NCBI GenBank assembly: GCA_016713725.1
Contig: JADJOO010000006.1
Span: 268,284 to 332,283 of the forward strand
DNA from: Pseudomonadota bacterium
GTDB lineage: Bacteria; Pseudomonadota; Gammaproteobacteria; Steroidobacterales; Steroidobacteraceae
DNA: 64,000 nucleotides
Reading direction: 5' to 3'
Part shown: one piece after another, positions 31,164-40,391 of the stretch
Layout of the letters: each line of letters starts with the position of its first letter
Numbering within the stretch: the first letter of the stretch is position 1
Translations under genes and position numbers: made by a program
The notes under the pieces: generated by a model
Told to the model about the DNA's origin: nothing
Database searches by the model: none
The model's input: only the letters and a program-made list of their open reading frames with translations

Positions 31164-32356
31164 CGCGACGGCGCCAGCCTGCGCGTGACGCCAATGACGC
31201 GGGATGCCAGCCGGCCGAGCGCGTGCACGTTGGAGGGCGGGTCGATCTGCGCCATCGTCACCTGGTACACGGCTTCCTTGCCCGCAGCGAGCGCTGGATT
31301 CGCGACGACCGAGCGGCCCGCAACCAGGAACGTGTCAAGATCGCCGAACGCCACCAGCAGCGGCGTGCGCGCAGGCCGATAGCGACGCAGCGCACGGCCG
31401 GCGGCGGCGCGTCGAACGTTGGCAGCCGCACATTCACCCATCTCGAGCGCGTGGAATGCCTGCTTCGGCAAGGCAACCGGCCATGCGGCCGCATCGCCGA
31501 TCACGAACACGTTGTCGAAGCGGCGACTGCGCAACGTTGCATCGACGGGTGCCCACTGCAGAGCCTTCGGCGCGAGCCTCGCATCGTGCAGCAAGGGAGG
31601 TGCGACGCTACCGCCCGTCCAGATCGTGAGGTCGGAGCGCAACCGCTTGCCGCCTTGCAGACGAACGCCAGCTGGCGTGATTGCCGCGACTGGCGCCCTC
31701 GCGTGGATCTGCACGTCGTAATCCCGTACATGCTTGCGCACGGCAGCGTCGATCTTCGGCGACACTCCCGACATCAGTCCAGGCCCCGCCTCGACGATGT
31801 GCAGCGTCAGGTTATCGCGAACCCTGTATCGCCGGAGGATCTCACCGAGCGCCTCGACTCCTGCAAAGCCTCCGCCTGCGATGACGATCGAACGCCGTTT
31901 GCGCCCCTTCATCAGTGCCGCCAGTCGGCGACCGATCGCGTCGCAATGCTCGACACACCTGAATGGCAAGGCGTGGCGTTCAACGCCTTGCACTCCATAA
32001 GTCGCGTTGACGCCACCCGTGGCGACGATGCAGAAATCGAATGCGTGGACCGTGCCGCCTGCCGTCGTCAGGGTTCCGCGCCTCGCATCGATGGCAGTGA
32101 CGGCGTCGCGCACGAAACGATGGCCCGCCGCGGCCACGAGCCGCTTCCGCGGCAGCCTCAGGTCGGCCGGCCGCTTGGCCCGCGAGACGAGCTCGTGAAT
32201 GTTCGGGAGCCATTCGAACCACGGCGATGGATCGAACACGGTCACGTCGAACTCGACACCGAGTTCCTGGGCCGCTCGAATGCCCCCGAAATTTGCGCCG
32301 ACGATGGCCACGCGCGGACGCTTCGACAGCGGGGATCGGCGACGGCGTGCAGTCAT
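31160..32356 (-). CDS. FAD-dependent oxidoreductase, NDH-2-like
   Basis: Protein of 398 residues with two dinucleotide-binding folds: VAIVGANFGGIRAAQEL at the N-terminus for FAD and SIVIAGGGFAGVEALGEI at about residue 155 for NAD(P)H. FVIGDAAAWPVALPKQAFHA at about 295 is the conserved FAD-contact motif. Overall it is like type II NADH dehydrogenases or sulfide:quinone reductases; no Cys pair typical of the latter is clear. A basic N-terminal leader (MTARRRRSPLSKRP) precedes the fold. First gene of a coupled operon with two methyltransferases. It diverges from a possible small gene at 32426. Confidence 0.82.
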   Translation of the reverse strand: MTARRRRSPLSKRPRVAIVGANFGGIRAAQELGVEFDVTVFDPSPWFEWLPNIHELVSRAKRPADLRLPRKRLVAAAGHRFVRDAVTAIDARRGTLTTAGGTVHAFDFCIVATGGVNATYGVQGVERHALPFRCVEHCDAIGRRLAALMKGRKRRSIVIAGGGFAGVEALGEILRRYRVRDNLTLHIVEAGPGLMSGVSPKIDAAVRKHVRDYDVQIHARAPVAAITPAGVRLQGGKRLRSDLTIWTGGSVAPPLLHDARLAPKALQWAPVDATLRSRRFDNVFVIGDAAAWPVALPKQAFHALEMGECAAANVRRAAAGRALRRYRPARTPLLVAFGDLDTFLVAGRSVVANPALAAGKEAVYQVTMAQIDPPSNVHALGRLASRVIGVTRRLAPSR

Positions 32357-32425
32357 GGACGGACTTCGAGGTCAGCGGCAGGGAGCCGCAGTGTAGACTG
32401 GAATTTCACCGCCAGCGGAGCCCAC

Positions 32426-32542
32426 GTGAACCGGATCAAGTCGCTTCTGAAAACGACACTGGCGGGCGGCATGATGTTTCTCGGCATTGGCCCGGCGGAG
32501 AAGCTGCGAGGCGCGAACCTCGCGGCAAGCGCTTCGAACTGA
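32426..32542 (+). CDS. Possible small protein, 38 residues
   Basis: A GTG at 32426-32428 with GGAG about nine bases upstream opens 38 codons ending in TGA at 32540-32542. The peptide starts basic (NRIKSLLKT), has a short hydrophobic stretch (LAGGMMFLGIG) and ends in a polar Ala/Ser tail, which could be a short membrane peptide or leader. The stop abuts the stop of the converging octaheme gene with no gap, and the start lies 70 bases from the divergent flavoprotein gene, so the ORF fills the gap exactly. I do not recognise it and coding is uncertain. Confidence 0.4.
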   Translation: MNRIKSLLKTTLAGGMMFLGIGPAEKLRGANLAASASN

Positions 32543-34954
32543 TCAGGGTGGTTGCTCGCCGAGCGCCTGTGCTGCCAGTACACGCACCTGTGGGTCTGCC
32601 GGATATGCGGCCACGAGCCTGCGCGCCGTCGCCTGCGCATCCTGGCGCTTGCCCGACTCGAGCTGGAACGATGTCAGTGCCATCAGCATGTCGCGATCGT
32701 AGGGCCAGCGTTTGACGGCCGCCTGCAGGCGACGGATCGATTCATCCGCCTGCCCCGTCGAATGCAGCGCCACCGCGAAGACGTAGCTGTAGCGAGCCGT
32801 AGCGGGGTCGAGTTCCACGGCACGCCGGAGCGACCCGATCGCGAGTTCCGGCTGCTGCAGGCGGATACGCGCCAGGCCCAGCGCGTGGTGCAGCGTGGCG
32901 CTTGCCGGCACGCGCTGCAAACCCCGCTGCAACATGTCGGCCGACTCCTGGTCACGACCTTGTGCGCGCAGCACGTCTGCCGCATTGACGTAAGCTGGCA
33001 CAAATTCCGGATCCAGCTGGATTGCGGCGATGAACTGGGCATGGGCCGCGTCAGCCTGCCCCAATGCTGCCCTGAAGCCCCCGAGCGCGACGCGGGACTC
33101 GGGTCGGTCTGCGTTGTACTGCAGAGTCGCGATGTACTCCTGCGACGCGACCTCCCAGCGCGGCAGCAGTTCCTGCGGCAGCCGTTCCTGACCGCCCGCA
33201 AGCGACCTCGCCGCCTCGATACGGACGGCGCGGCTCGCATCACCGAGCAACGGTCCGAGGACCGTAGCGCGCGTCTCGGCGGGCATTACGTCAGCCAGCT
33301 GCACCGTTGCCAGTCGCACCAGCGGATTGGTGTCCCCGGACATGCTCTGCGCAAAGTCGCGCGTGAACTGGCCACTGCCGGCGAGTCGCGCGAGTGCAGA
33401 AGCACGCACGATGGCGGGTTGTGCCGCGTCGCGGGCGACGCCGGCGAGCTGGTCCAGCGCAGACGGTTCGCCACTCTCGGCAGCATGAAAGACTGTCGTG
33501 AACGTCTGGTAGCCGGCAGCATCGCGGCCGAGCCAATCGCGCACCGTTCCAGCTGCCCACTTCGCATCGCGCTCGGTGTGGCACGCATTACATGCATTCG
33601 GCACGCCGAACGCCACGCTTTCGTCGGGTCGTGGCACACGCATGCTGTGATCGCGCCGGGGATCGACGACCATGTACGTGTTCTGCGGCATGTGGCAGTT
33701 GGCGCATTGCGCGCCTGCCGCTCCCTGTTGGTGCCTGTGATGCGTGCTGGCATCGTATTTCGATGCGTCGTGACACTGCGCGCACACTGTGTTGCCCGGT
33801 GCGCGCAGCGCCTGCGTATGCGGATCGTGGCAATCGCTGCAGGTGACGCCGGCCGCGTGCATGCGACTCTGCAGCCACGAACCCCAGACGAACACCTCGT
33901 CCTGCTGCTGACCGTCGGCGTGATGCAGCCCCGGCACCAGCAGCGACGGCAGGTAGTGATCCATGAACGGGCGCCCGGGCTCGTACGCATCGGCGATCTG
34001 TGCGCGACGCGCGTGACACTGCGCACAGACTTCGATTTCACGCTCGGTGGTGCGCGGCTTGTTGCGCACAGGCTGGCCTGTCCCCGCGTCACGCCCCCAT
34101 GTCACGCCGCGTCGCTCGTCGAGCTGCACCGTCAGGCCCTTGCCCGCCTCCGTGCCCTTACGGCCGGCCCATTCGACGTGGGCGGAGCCGGGCCCGTGGC
34201 ACGCCTCACAACCCACTGAGATTTCGGCGTAGGTCGTCTTGAACGAATCAGCAGACGCGTCATAGCCCTTGCTCACCTGGGTCGAGTGGCAGTCGGCGCA
34301 CATGAAGTTCCAGTTCTGCGACCGACGCGTCCAGTGGAGTTCGTCCGTGTGGTCGATCTTCTCGTCGGGATACTGGCGGAACCAGTGCTGGCCACCCTGC
34401 GCGCGCGATCGCGCATCCCAGGTCAGCGAGACGGCCTGCAGGCGCCCACCGGGCAACTCGACGAGGTATTGCTGCAATGGCGCGACGCCGAACGTGTAAT
34501 TGACCTCGAAGTCCGCGAGCTGGCCGTCAGGCCCGTCGGTGCGGATGAAATACTTGCCGTCACGCTGGAAGAAACTGGACTGGACGCCCTGGACGCTGTA
34601 GGTCGCGTCGTTGAAATTGCCGAGCACTGTCTGTCCGGTGGCTTGCTGCATGGCGACTGCGTGCTGCGAGGTCTGCCAGGCCTTCGATTCGACTGAGTGA
34701 CATTGCGCGCAGGACTGCGAGCCGACATATACGGCGGTTATGGCGACTGACTCGGTGCCCGCCGTCGACGCGGGTACGCCTGGCTGCCGCCCGGCGAAGA
34801 AATACCAGGCAGCGAGGACCAGCATCGCAATGCCCGCAAGTACGCCGACCCACAGCGCAGTCATCCGGCTCGACCCATCGGCAGGGTCGTCAGGCGCAGG
34901 AGCGCCACCAATCACTTTGGGCTGCTGCTGCGCGCGGGTTTGCTTGCGGGGCAC
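32543..34954 (-). CDS. Octaheme cytochrome c fused to HEAT-like and TPR repeats
   Basis: Protein of 803 residues anchored by one N-terminal helix (about 33-54), so the rest should be periplasmic. Eight CxxCH heme motifs are visible: CAQCH (residues 82-86), CADCH, CEACH, CAQCH, CSDCH, CAQCH, CANCH and CNACH, all before about residue 475. A HEAT-like stretch (about 505-610; ARDAAQPAIVRASALARLAG, DASRAVRIEAARSLAGG) and about five TPR units (about 625-800) follow. The heme part resembles cytochrome c554/NrfA-like multiheme proteins found in many gamma- and deltaproteobacteria. The start is GTG. Electron transfer with a protein-binding tail is likely; partner and substrate are unknown. Confidence 0.88.
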   Translation of the reverse strand: MPRKQTRAQQQPKVIGGAPAPDDPADGSSRMTALWVGVLAGIAMLVLAAWYFFAGRQPGVPASTAGTESVAITAVYVGSQSCAQCHSVESKAWQTSQHAVAMQQATGQTVLGNFNDATYSVQGVQSSFFQRDGKYFIRTDGPDGQLADFEVNYTFGVAPLQQYLVELPGGRLQAVSLTWDARSRAQGGQHWFRQYPDEKIDHTDELHWTRRSQNWNFMCADCHSTQVSKGYDASADSFKTTYAEISVGCEACHGPGSAHVEWAGRKGTEAGKGLTVQLDERRGVTWGRDAGTGQPVRNKPRTTEREIEVCAQCHARRAQIADAYEPGRPFMDHYLPSLLVPGLHHADGQQQDEVFVWGSWLQSRMHAAGVTCSDCHDPHTQALRAPGNTVCAQCHDASKYDASTHHRHQQGAAGAQCANCHMPQNTYMVVDPRRDHSMRVPRPDESVAFGVPNACNACHTERDAKWAAGTVRDWLGRDAAGYQTFTTVFHAAESGEPSALDQLAGVARDAAQPAIVRASALARLAGSGQFTRDFAQSMSGDTNPLVRLATVQLADVMPAETRATVLGPLLGDASRAVRIEAARSLAGGQERLPQELLPRWEVASQEYIATLQYNADRPESRVALGGFRAALGQADAAHAQFIAAIQLDPEFVPAYVNAADVLRAQGRDQESADMLQRGLQRVPASATLHHALGLARIRLQQPELAIGSLRRAVELDPATARYSYVFAVALHSTGQADESIRRLQAAVKRWPYDRDMLMALTSFQLESGKRQDAQATARRLVAAYPADPQVRVLAAQALGEQPP

Positions 34955-34990
34955 GAATCTCGACTCTCTGCGGACGAGCCGTGATAGGGC

Positions 34991-37048
34991 TCAGGGTGCT
35001 GGCGGGACCGCGACGACCGTCTTCGTCCCCGGCATGATCTCGAAATACTGATCGAAATCGCCGAAGCTCGCCATCAGTTGCTTCAGTACGTCCGCGTTGC
35101 CGGCCAGGTTCGCGCGGCCGGCCGCGGCCTGGGAGGCGAACGTTGCCTTGCGCATCATGATCGGCTCGAGGTCGGCCCGGTTGATCGTGATGGTGAGGTC
35201 AGCGTCCTTCGCCTGGTACCCCTGGATGTTCGTCAGCGTCGAATGGCTGAGTTCAAGTACATGCTGTTCGCCATTGTCGGGTGTGACGAGGTTGATCTTG
35301 AACGCCAGCCCATCGGCCTTGCGGCTATCGAGCAGGATGCCCAGGTAGTCGAGCCACAGTTCCGTCGTCATGGCGCGCACGGTGTCTGGCGAAGACGACT
35401 GCGGGATCAGGCCGCTCGGGATGCCCGACCGCAATTCAAGCGCAGCTGCGAGGAAGCTGTTGCGCAGGCTCGAGCTTTCCTTCTGGTAGCCCACCTGTTC
35501 GAAGGCGTCGGCGAGCAGGTCCTTGGCCGCCTGGTTGGCTGGCTGCGCGTACACCAGCTTGTTCAGCAACTCGATAGCCAGCCGATACTCGCCGGCCGCG
35601 TACAGTTCGCGGGACCTCGCGACGATCTTGTCTGCACCCCCCATCATCTCGACGTACAGCGGCGCGGAATCCCGCGGCGAAGCCGGCACCAGCGTGGCCG
35701 GGTTGCCGTCCCAGTAGCCAAGATAGCGGTTGATGACTGCGCGGCTGTTGTGTTCTTCCGACCCATGGTAGCTGCGCGCCGCCCAGTCCTGCTGCAGGCT
35801 GGCGGGCAGGCGGTAAACGTTCTGTATCTCGTTGATCGTCACGCCCTGGTTCGCCAGGTGCAGCACGTCGTTGTTCAGGTTTGCATACACGTCACGCTGG
35901 GTACGCATGACTTCCTGTACGCGCGCGTTGCCCCAGCGGGGCCAGGTGTGAGCCGCGAACATCACGTCGGCCTGGGAGCCGAAGAGGTACAGCGCCTCGT
36001 TGATGTACTTCGACCATTGCAGCGCATCGCGGACGAGCGCGCCGCGCAGCGTGTAGATGTTGTGGATCGTCGCCGTGATGTTCTCGGCCGCCCAGAACGC
36101 CTTGAACTGCGGAAACCAGGTGTTCATTTCGGCCGGCGCTTCGGTGCCCGGCGTGTTCTGGAACACCATCGTCACGCCATCGACGACGATTTCCTCGATG
36201 TCCCTGGTGACGAGCCGTGTTGGCGCGATCAGGCCCGTGGTACCCGAGGAGGCCCGCTTGCCGATGGCCTGGTCGACGTGGCCGAACGGGCTTGACGGCA
36301 GCAGCATGCCGTACTGGTACATCGCGCGACGGATCATCGCGTTGCCGGCGTAGACGTTTTCCGAGATGGCCGCTTCCATGAAGCCGGCGGGTGCGATGAC
36401 CTGCACCCTGCCCGCCCTGACGTCAGCCTCGTCGATTACCCCGCGCACACCGCCGAAATGGTCGATGTGCGAGTGCGAGTAGACGACTGCCACGACGGGA
36501 CGGGCGTCGAGTTTCTCATTGGCAAATGCGAGTGCCGCAGCCGCCGTCTCTTTCGAGACGAGCGGATCAAAGACGATCCAGCCGGAATTACCCTTGACGA
36601 AGGTGATGTTGGAGAGATCGAAGCCGCGCACCTGCCAGATCCGGCCGGGCACGACTTCGTAAAGCCCGTACTGGGCATTGAGCACGGCCTGTCGCTGCAG
36701 CGACGGGTGGATACTGTCGAAGTCCTGCTTCGTGTCGAGGAACGCGTAGCGGCCGAAATTCCAGGCCGTTGCGCCTTCCGCCGTCTTGATCTCGGTGTAG
36801 GCAGGCGCCGCGACGAACCCCCGTTTCGATTCCTCGAAGTCCCGCTTGTCCTCGAACGGCAGCGACGACCGAGCGTTACGCTGCAACGCATCGGTCGCTG
36901 GCGACGGCGGTTGCCCCTGCGGATGAAAGTGCGCGATTGGCGCAGGACTGGCGACGGGACTGGTCTTGCGTGCTTCGGCATTCAACGGCGCGCACACGCC
37001 ACAGACCGCCAGCACCAGCAGGGTCCACAGAGGCTCGGGTCGATTCAT
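34991..37048 (-). CDS. Alkyl sulfatase, metallo-beta-lactamase fold (SdsA1/BDS1-like)
   Basis: Exported enzyme of 685 residues that cleaves sulfate esters of alkyl chains (SDS-type). A signal peptide (MNRPEPLWTLLVLAVCGVCA) is followed by the binuclear zinc domain, with SHSHIDHFGG holding His192, His194, Asp196 and His197. MYQYGMLLPSSPFGHVDQ, MFAAHTWPRWG and NRYLGYWDGNP are typical of the alkylsulfatase dimer and of the C-terminal SCP-2-like domain that binds the chain. The ATG at 37046-37048 has GGAG nine bases upstream; a start at 37096 is rejected. An arylsulfatase gene upstream on the same strand suggests a sulfate-ester scavenging locus. Confidence 0.92.
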   Translation of the reverse strand: MNRPEPLWTLLVLAVCGVCAPLNAEARKTSPVASPAPIAHFHPQGQPPSPATDALQRNARSSLPFEDKRDFEESKRGFVAAPAYTEIKTAEGATAWNFGRYAFLDTKQDFDSIHPSLQRQAVLNAQYGLYEVVPGRIWQVRGFDLSNITFVKGNSGWIVFDPLVSKETAAAALAFANEKLDARPVVAVVYSHSHIDHFGGVRGVIDEADVRAGRVQVIAPAGFMEAAISENVYAGNAMIRRAMYQYGMLLPSSPFGHVDQAIGKRASSGTTGLIAPTRLVTRDIEEIVVDGVTMVFQNTPGTEAPAEMNTWFPQFKAFWAAENITATIHNIYTLRGALVRDALQWSKYINEALYLFGSQADVMFAAHTWPRWGNARVQEVMRTQRDVYANLNNDVLHLANQGVTINEIQNVYRLPASLQQDWAARSYHGSEEHNSRAVINRYLGYWDGNPATLVPASPRDSAPLYVEMMGGADKIVARSRELYAAGEYRLAIELLNKLVYAQPANQAAKDLLADAFEQVGYQKESSSLRNSFLAAALELRSGIPSGLIPQSSSPDTVRAMTTELWLDYLGILLDSRKADGLAFKINLVTPDNGEQHVLELSHSTLTNIQGYQAKDADLTITINRADLEPIMMRKATFASQAAAGRANLAGNADVLKQLMASFGDFDQYFEIMPGTKTVVAVPPAP

Positions 37049-37064
37049 GCCGGTCTCCACTGCA

Positions 37065-37212
37065 TCAGTTTCTGCACGGTTCGCCACGCCGAGCATCGTT
37101 CAATTCCCAATGTATCCACTGCGGGCGGGTCAGCAGCGTCTTCGTGTTGCTGGTGACGCCGAAGCAATCGAGGTCGATGTTGCCGTAGCCGATGCTCGCC
37201 CTCCAGCGGTTG
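37065..37212 (-). pseudogene. Remnant of a phosphate-selective porin O/P family gene (C-terminal end)
   Basis: Within the 350-base gap between the two sulfatases one frame reads WLVARVNWWASNRW, then RASIGYGNIDLDCFGVTSNT and KTLLTRPQWIHW, ending in TGA at 37065-37067. The alternating pattern and the motif VNWWA-RW...GYG..DLD.FG...LLTR.QW match the last two beta-strands of OprO/OprP-type porins, which normally stop soon after the QW. No start, signal peptide or upstream barrel strands exist in any frame up to the arylsulfatase stop, so this is a fragment of about 49 codons left after a deletion. Intact relatives are often next to sulfatases or phosphatases. 37213-37399 holds nothing I can name. 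Confidence 0.6.
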
Positions 37213-37399
37213 CTGGCCCACCAATTCACGCGGGCCACCAGCCATCCACGGTGCCGCCTCGACCAATGCCTGCTCAATCGAAGGTTCCTGCTGACAACGA
37301 AGCCATGGCGCTCCGCCCGGGAATCCGCCTGCGGGGGGCGGGAATGCAGGCGGCTCCCGCGCGGGCGCCGTGGAATTTCTGGTCCTGGCGGCGATTGGC

Positions 37400-38944
37400 C
37401 TACTGTTTCGAGCCCTGCGTCACCGCTTCCATCACGCGGTCGAGGTTGAAGCTGCCCGGCTTCTGCCGCGGCGGAAACTCCCTGAAGCTCTGCAGCCACC
37501 GGCCGACATAGGCACCGGCGGGGGCGATGGCGAACATGCGCTCCATGTACCAGCGCTGATACCCCATGGCGTTCTCTTCCTCGGCGCGCTCGAACGGATC
37601 CATGCGCAGATTGGTCAGCTTCGGCGCCCGCAGCACGGTGAACGGCTCCTGCCAGACTTTGAGGCCTAAGGCAGGCTGCTCGAGGAACGTGATCTTCAGG
37701 TTCTCGTAGCGCAACGCCGCGACACTGCCGTCGTCGGTCCAGTAGATGAACTCCTTGCGCGGCCATGGCGCCTGGCCCCTGAGCGCCGGGCCGAGGTCAT
37801 AGCCGTCGAGATGGACCTTGTAGGTCGTGCCGCCGACCTTGCGACCCTTGAGCAGGTCGGCCGTGACATTCGTGTCGCCGGCGGCAGCAAGGAACGTCGT
37901 CAGCATGTCTTCGTGCGCGCCGATGTCGTTGATCACGGTGCCCGGCTTGATGACGCCCGGCCACTTGATCATGGTCGGCACGCGGTAACCGCCTTCCCAT
38001 TGCGTGTTCTTCTCGCCACGGAACATGGTCGTGCCGCCGTCAGGCCACGTGAACGTCTCGGCGCCATTGTCGGTCGAGTACATGATGATGGTGTTGTGCT
38101 CGAGACCCAGGTCCCTGAGCCTGCCCAGCACCTGCCCGACGTGGCCGTCATGCTCGACCATGCCGTCGGCATAGATGCCCAGGCCGGTCTTGCCCTCTGC
38201 GTCCGCGTGCAGGTGCGTGAAGATGTGCATGCGGGTGGAGTTCCACCACAGGAAGAACGGCTTGCCGGACTTCTTGGCGCGATCCATGAAGTCGAGTGCC
38301 TTTTCTGTGACTTCCCGGTCGATCGTCTCCATGCGCTTCCTGGTCAGCGGACCGGTGTCAGTGATGCGGCCATCGGCGAAGCTGTGGATGACGCCGCGCG
38401 GCCCGAAGTTTTTCTTGAATTCCGGGTTCTTCGGGTAATCGACGTTTTCGGGCTCCTCCTCGGCATTGAGGTGATAGAGGTTGCCGAAGAACTCATCGAA
38501 GCCGTGCGCCGTCGGCAGCATCGAGTCGCGGTCGCCGAGGTGGTTCTTGCCGAACTGCCCGGTGACGTAGCCCTGCGCCCGGAGCAGTGTGGCAATCGTC
38601 GGGTCGGCCGCCATCATGCCTTCCGGCGCGCCCGGCAGGCCCACCTTGGTGAGACCCGTGCGGATCGGCGACTGGCCGGTGATGAACGCGGCACGGCCGG
38701 CGGTGCAGCTCTGCTGGCCGTACCAGTCGGTGAACAGCGCGCCTTCGGCCGCGATGCTGTCGATGTTGGGTGTCTTGTAACCCATCATCCCGCGGTTGTA
38801 CGCACTGATGTTGAAGCCGCCGATGTCGTCACCCCAGATGACGAGGATGTTGGGTTTCTGCGTTTGTGCGTGGACGGGTCCGCCCAGCACACCCAGCACC
38901 GCGATCAGCGCGGCACCGCAAACTCCTGCGATTCTCTTCTGCAC
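37400..38944 (-). CDS. Arylsulfatase, type I (formylglycine) sulfatase
   Basis: Exported sulfatase of 514 residues. A signal peptide (MQKRIAGVCGAALIAVLG...VHA) leads into LVIWGDDIGG (metal-binding Asp39/Asp40). The formylglycine motif is CTAGR with Cys80; GQFGKNHLGD, TDNGAE and HGDxVG-like positions complete the calcium and sulfate site. It follows the C-x-A-x-R variant of the C-x-P-x-R rule. It needs a formylglycine-generating enzyme, which is not in the window. The start is a GTG at 38942-38944. It is upstream of the porin remnant and alkyl sulfatase, same strand. Confidence 0.92.
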   Translation of the reverse strand: MQKRIAGVCGAALIAVLGVLGGPVHAQTQKPNILVIWGDDIGGFNISAYNRGMMGYKTPNIDSIAAEGALFTDWYGQQSCTAGRAAFITGQSPIRTGLTKVGLPGAPEGMMAADPTIATLLRAQGYVTGQFGKNHLGDRDSMLPTAHGFDEFFGNLYHLNAEEEPENVDYPKNPEFKKNFGPRGVIHSFADGRITDTGPLTRKRMETIDREVTEKALDFMDRAKKSGKPFFLWWNSTRMHIFTHLHADAEGKTGLGIYADGMVEHDGHVGQVLGRLRDLGLEHNTIIMYSTDNGAETFTWPDGGTTMFRGEKNTQWEGGYRVPTMIKWPGVIKPGTVINDIGAHEDMLTTFLAAAGDTNVTADLLKGRKVGGTTYKVHLDGYDLGPALRGQAPWPRKEFIYWTDDGSVAALRYENLKITFLEQPALGLKVWQEPFTVLRAPKLTNLRMDPFERAEEENAMGYQRWYMERMFAIAPAGAYVGRWLQSFREFPPRQKPGSFNLDRVMEAVTQGSKQ

Positions 38945-39096
38945 GTGTTTCCCACCCCTGCTGCAAGCTGCATTCTGTTATTGCCGGGCATGTCCTCCCG
39001 GGGACTCGCGAGCGAATCCGAAGCATAACTTGGCTTAGCCGAGCCCATGTGTCCAATGCATGTTCTGTATCGAAGGCATACTCGTCAGGCATGGCC

Positions 39097-39999
39097 ATGG
39101 AACTCCGGCAGTTGCGCCAGGTGGTCGCCCTTGCCGACCACCGCAGTTTCGTGCGGGCGGCCGCTGCCCTGCACATCAGCCAGCCGGCGCTGACCCGCAG
39201 CATCCAGAACCTCGAGCGCGGGTTCGGGAACAGCCTGTTCCTGCGTTCCGCCGCCGGAGTCGTACCCACCGATCTCGGCCGGCTGAGCGTCGAACACGCC
39301 CGCGACCTGCTGCGCATGGCGGACGAACTCGAGAGCGAGGCGATCGGTCACGCGGCCCAGCGCACCGGGCGTGTGTCGATCGGTGGTGGCCCGTACCCGA
39401 CGGACTCGTTCCTGGGACCGGCAACAGCGCGCTTCGTCGAGCAGTTTCCGCGGTTCACCGTGCAACTGCTCTCGGGCGGCTGGGACGATCTCGCCCTCCG
39501 CCTGCGCAGCCGGACCCTCGATTTCTTCGTTAACGACGCCAGCCTGTTGACGGGTGAGCCGGACCTCGAGATGACGCCGATGCCGGTGAAGCACCCGGTC
39601 TATTTCTGCGCACGCGCGGGACACCGTTGGCGCAGGGCAAGGCGAGTGTATGGGTCGCAGACGTGATGAGGTGGCCCTTCGTCGCACCGTCGCGAATTCC
39701 GCCGCGCGTGCTCGAACCGCTGCTGGCCGCACATCGCGAAGGCTCCTCGCAACTGGCGGCAGCGCGGCCGTTTCCCGCGGTCGAGTGCAGCGGGTTGTCG
39801 CCGGTCAAGCGACTGCTCGCTGCCTCAAACTTCGTGACAGCCACGATCCTGCCGTGCATCGCGGAAGAACTCGACGCTGGGCGCTTCGTCCTGTTGGCCG
39901 CGGCGCCGTGGTTGTATCTGCAGTTTGGCCTCGCATGCCCCGAGGTACCGTACGTGGCTCGCGCGCGAAGAACTCTGTCCGCCACGGGAAAGCAGCTGA
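39097..39999 (+). pseudogene. LysR-family regulator, frameshifted
   Basis: The first 190 codons from ATG 39097 are a normal LysR protein: MELRQLRQVVALADHRSF, the helix-turn-helix AAAALHISQPALTRSIQNLE, then SLFLRSAAGVVPTDLG and the effector domain up to YFCARAGH. After that the frame gives HRWRRARRVYGSQT and stops. The conserved continuation (PLAQGKASVWVADVMRWPF, then ATILPCIAEELDAGRF) is in the neighbouring frame, so one C appears lost at 39624-39625 (CACCG for CACCCG). The C-terminal end is also unclear: in the second frame there is no stop before the next gene, while the first frame has TGA at 39997. AGG lies seven bases before ATG 39097. It diverges from the arylsulfatase and may have controlled the sulfatase locus. 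Confidence 0.8.
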
Positions 40000-40043
40000 G
40001 ACGGCCCGGATCAAGCGCGACTGACTCTGCACCTGGAGCATTC

Positions 40044-40332
40044 ATGTCCGACCCGAAGCGATTCCCTCGCGGCCTGTTGAGCCTGGTGCCGTTCCTTTCC
40101 GGATGCACCTGCGGTGCTGATCGTCGAACAGGTCATCGTCACGGCAGGACAACAGGTTCCGTTCGAGTTCGTGCTCGCGTACGACGAGTCCCGTATCCAG
40201 CCTTGCCACACCTACGCCGTGCAGGTGCGAGTCGAGGATGGCGGCAAGCTGTTGTTCATCAGCGACACGGTGAACCGCGTCATCACGCGGGCGGCTCCCA
40301 GCCACCTGGACATTGTCGTGCGCCGGAACTGA
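40044..40332 (+). pseudogene. YbaY-like lipoprotein gene with internal deletion
   Basis: An ATG at 40044 with CTGGAG upstream opens MSDPKRFPRGLLSLVPFL followed by SGC, which looks like a lipoprotein signal with lipobox LSGC. From about 40102 the YbaY/YscW-type domain appears in another frame: DAPAVLIVEQVIV, then TAGQQVPFEFVLAYD, HTYAVQVRVEDGGKLLF and DTVNRVITRAAPSHLDIVV, ending at TGA 40330-40332. The N-terminal strands of the domain (usually 25-30 residues between the lipobox and DAPA) are missing, so a deletion joined signal and domain out of frame. Intact members are outer-membrane lipoproteins that fold as a beta-sandwich; their role is not settled. Confidence 0.6.
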
Positions 40333-40391
40333 GACTGCGGGCGGACGACGTCGCAGGCGCGGTAACCGCTGAGCGCCAGAGCAGCGCTCGT

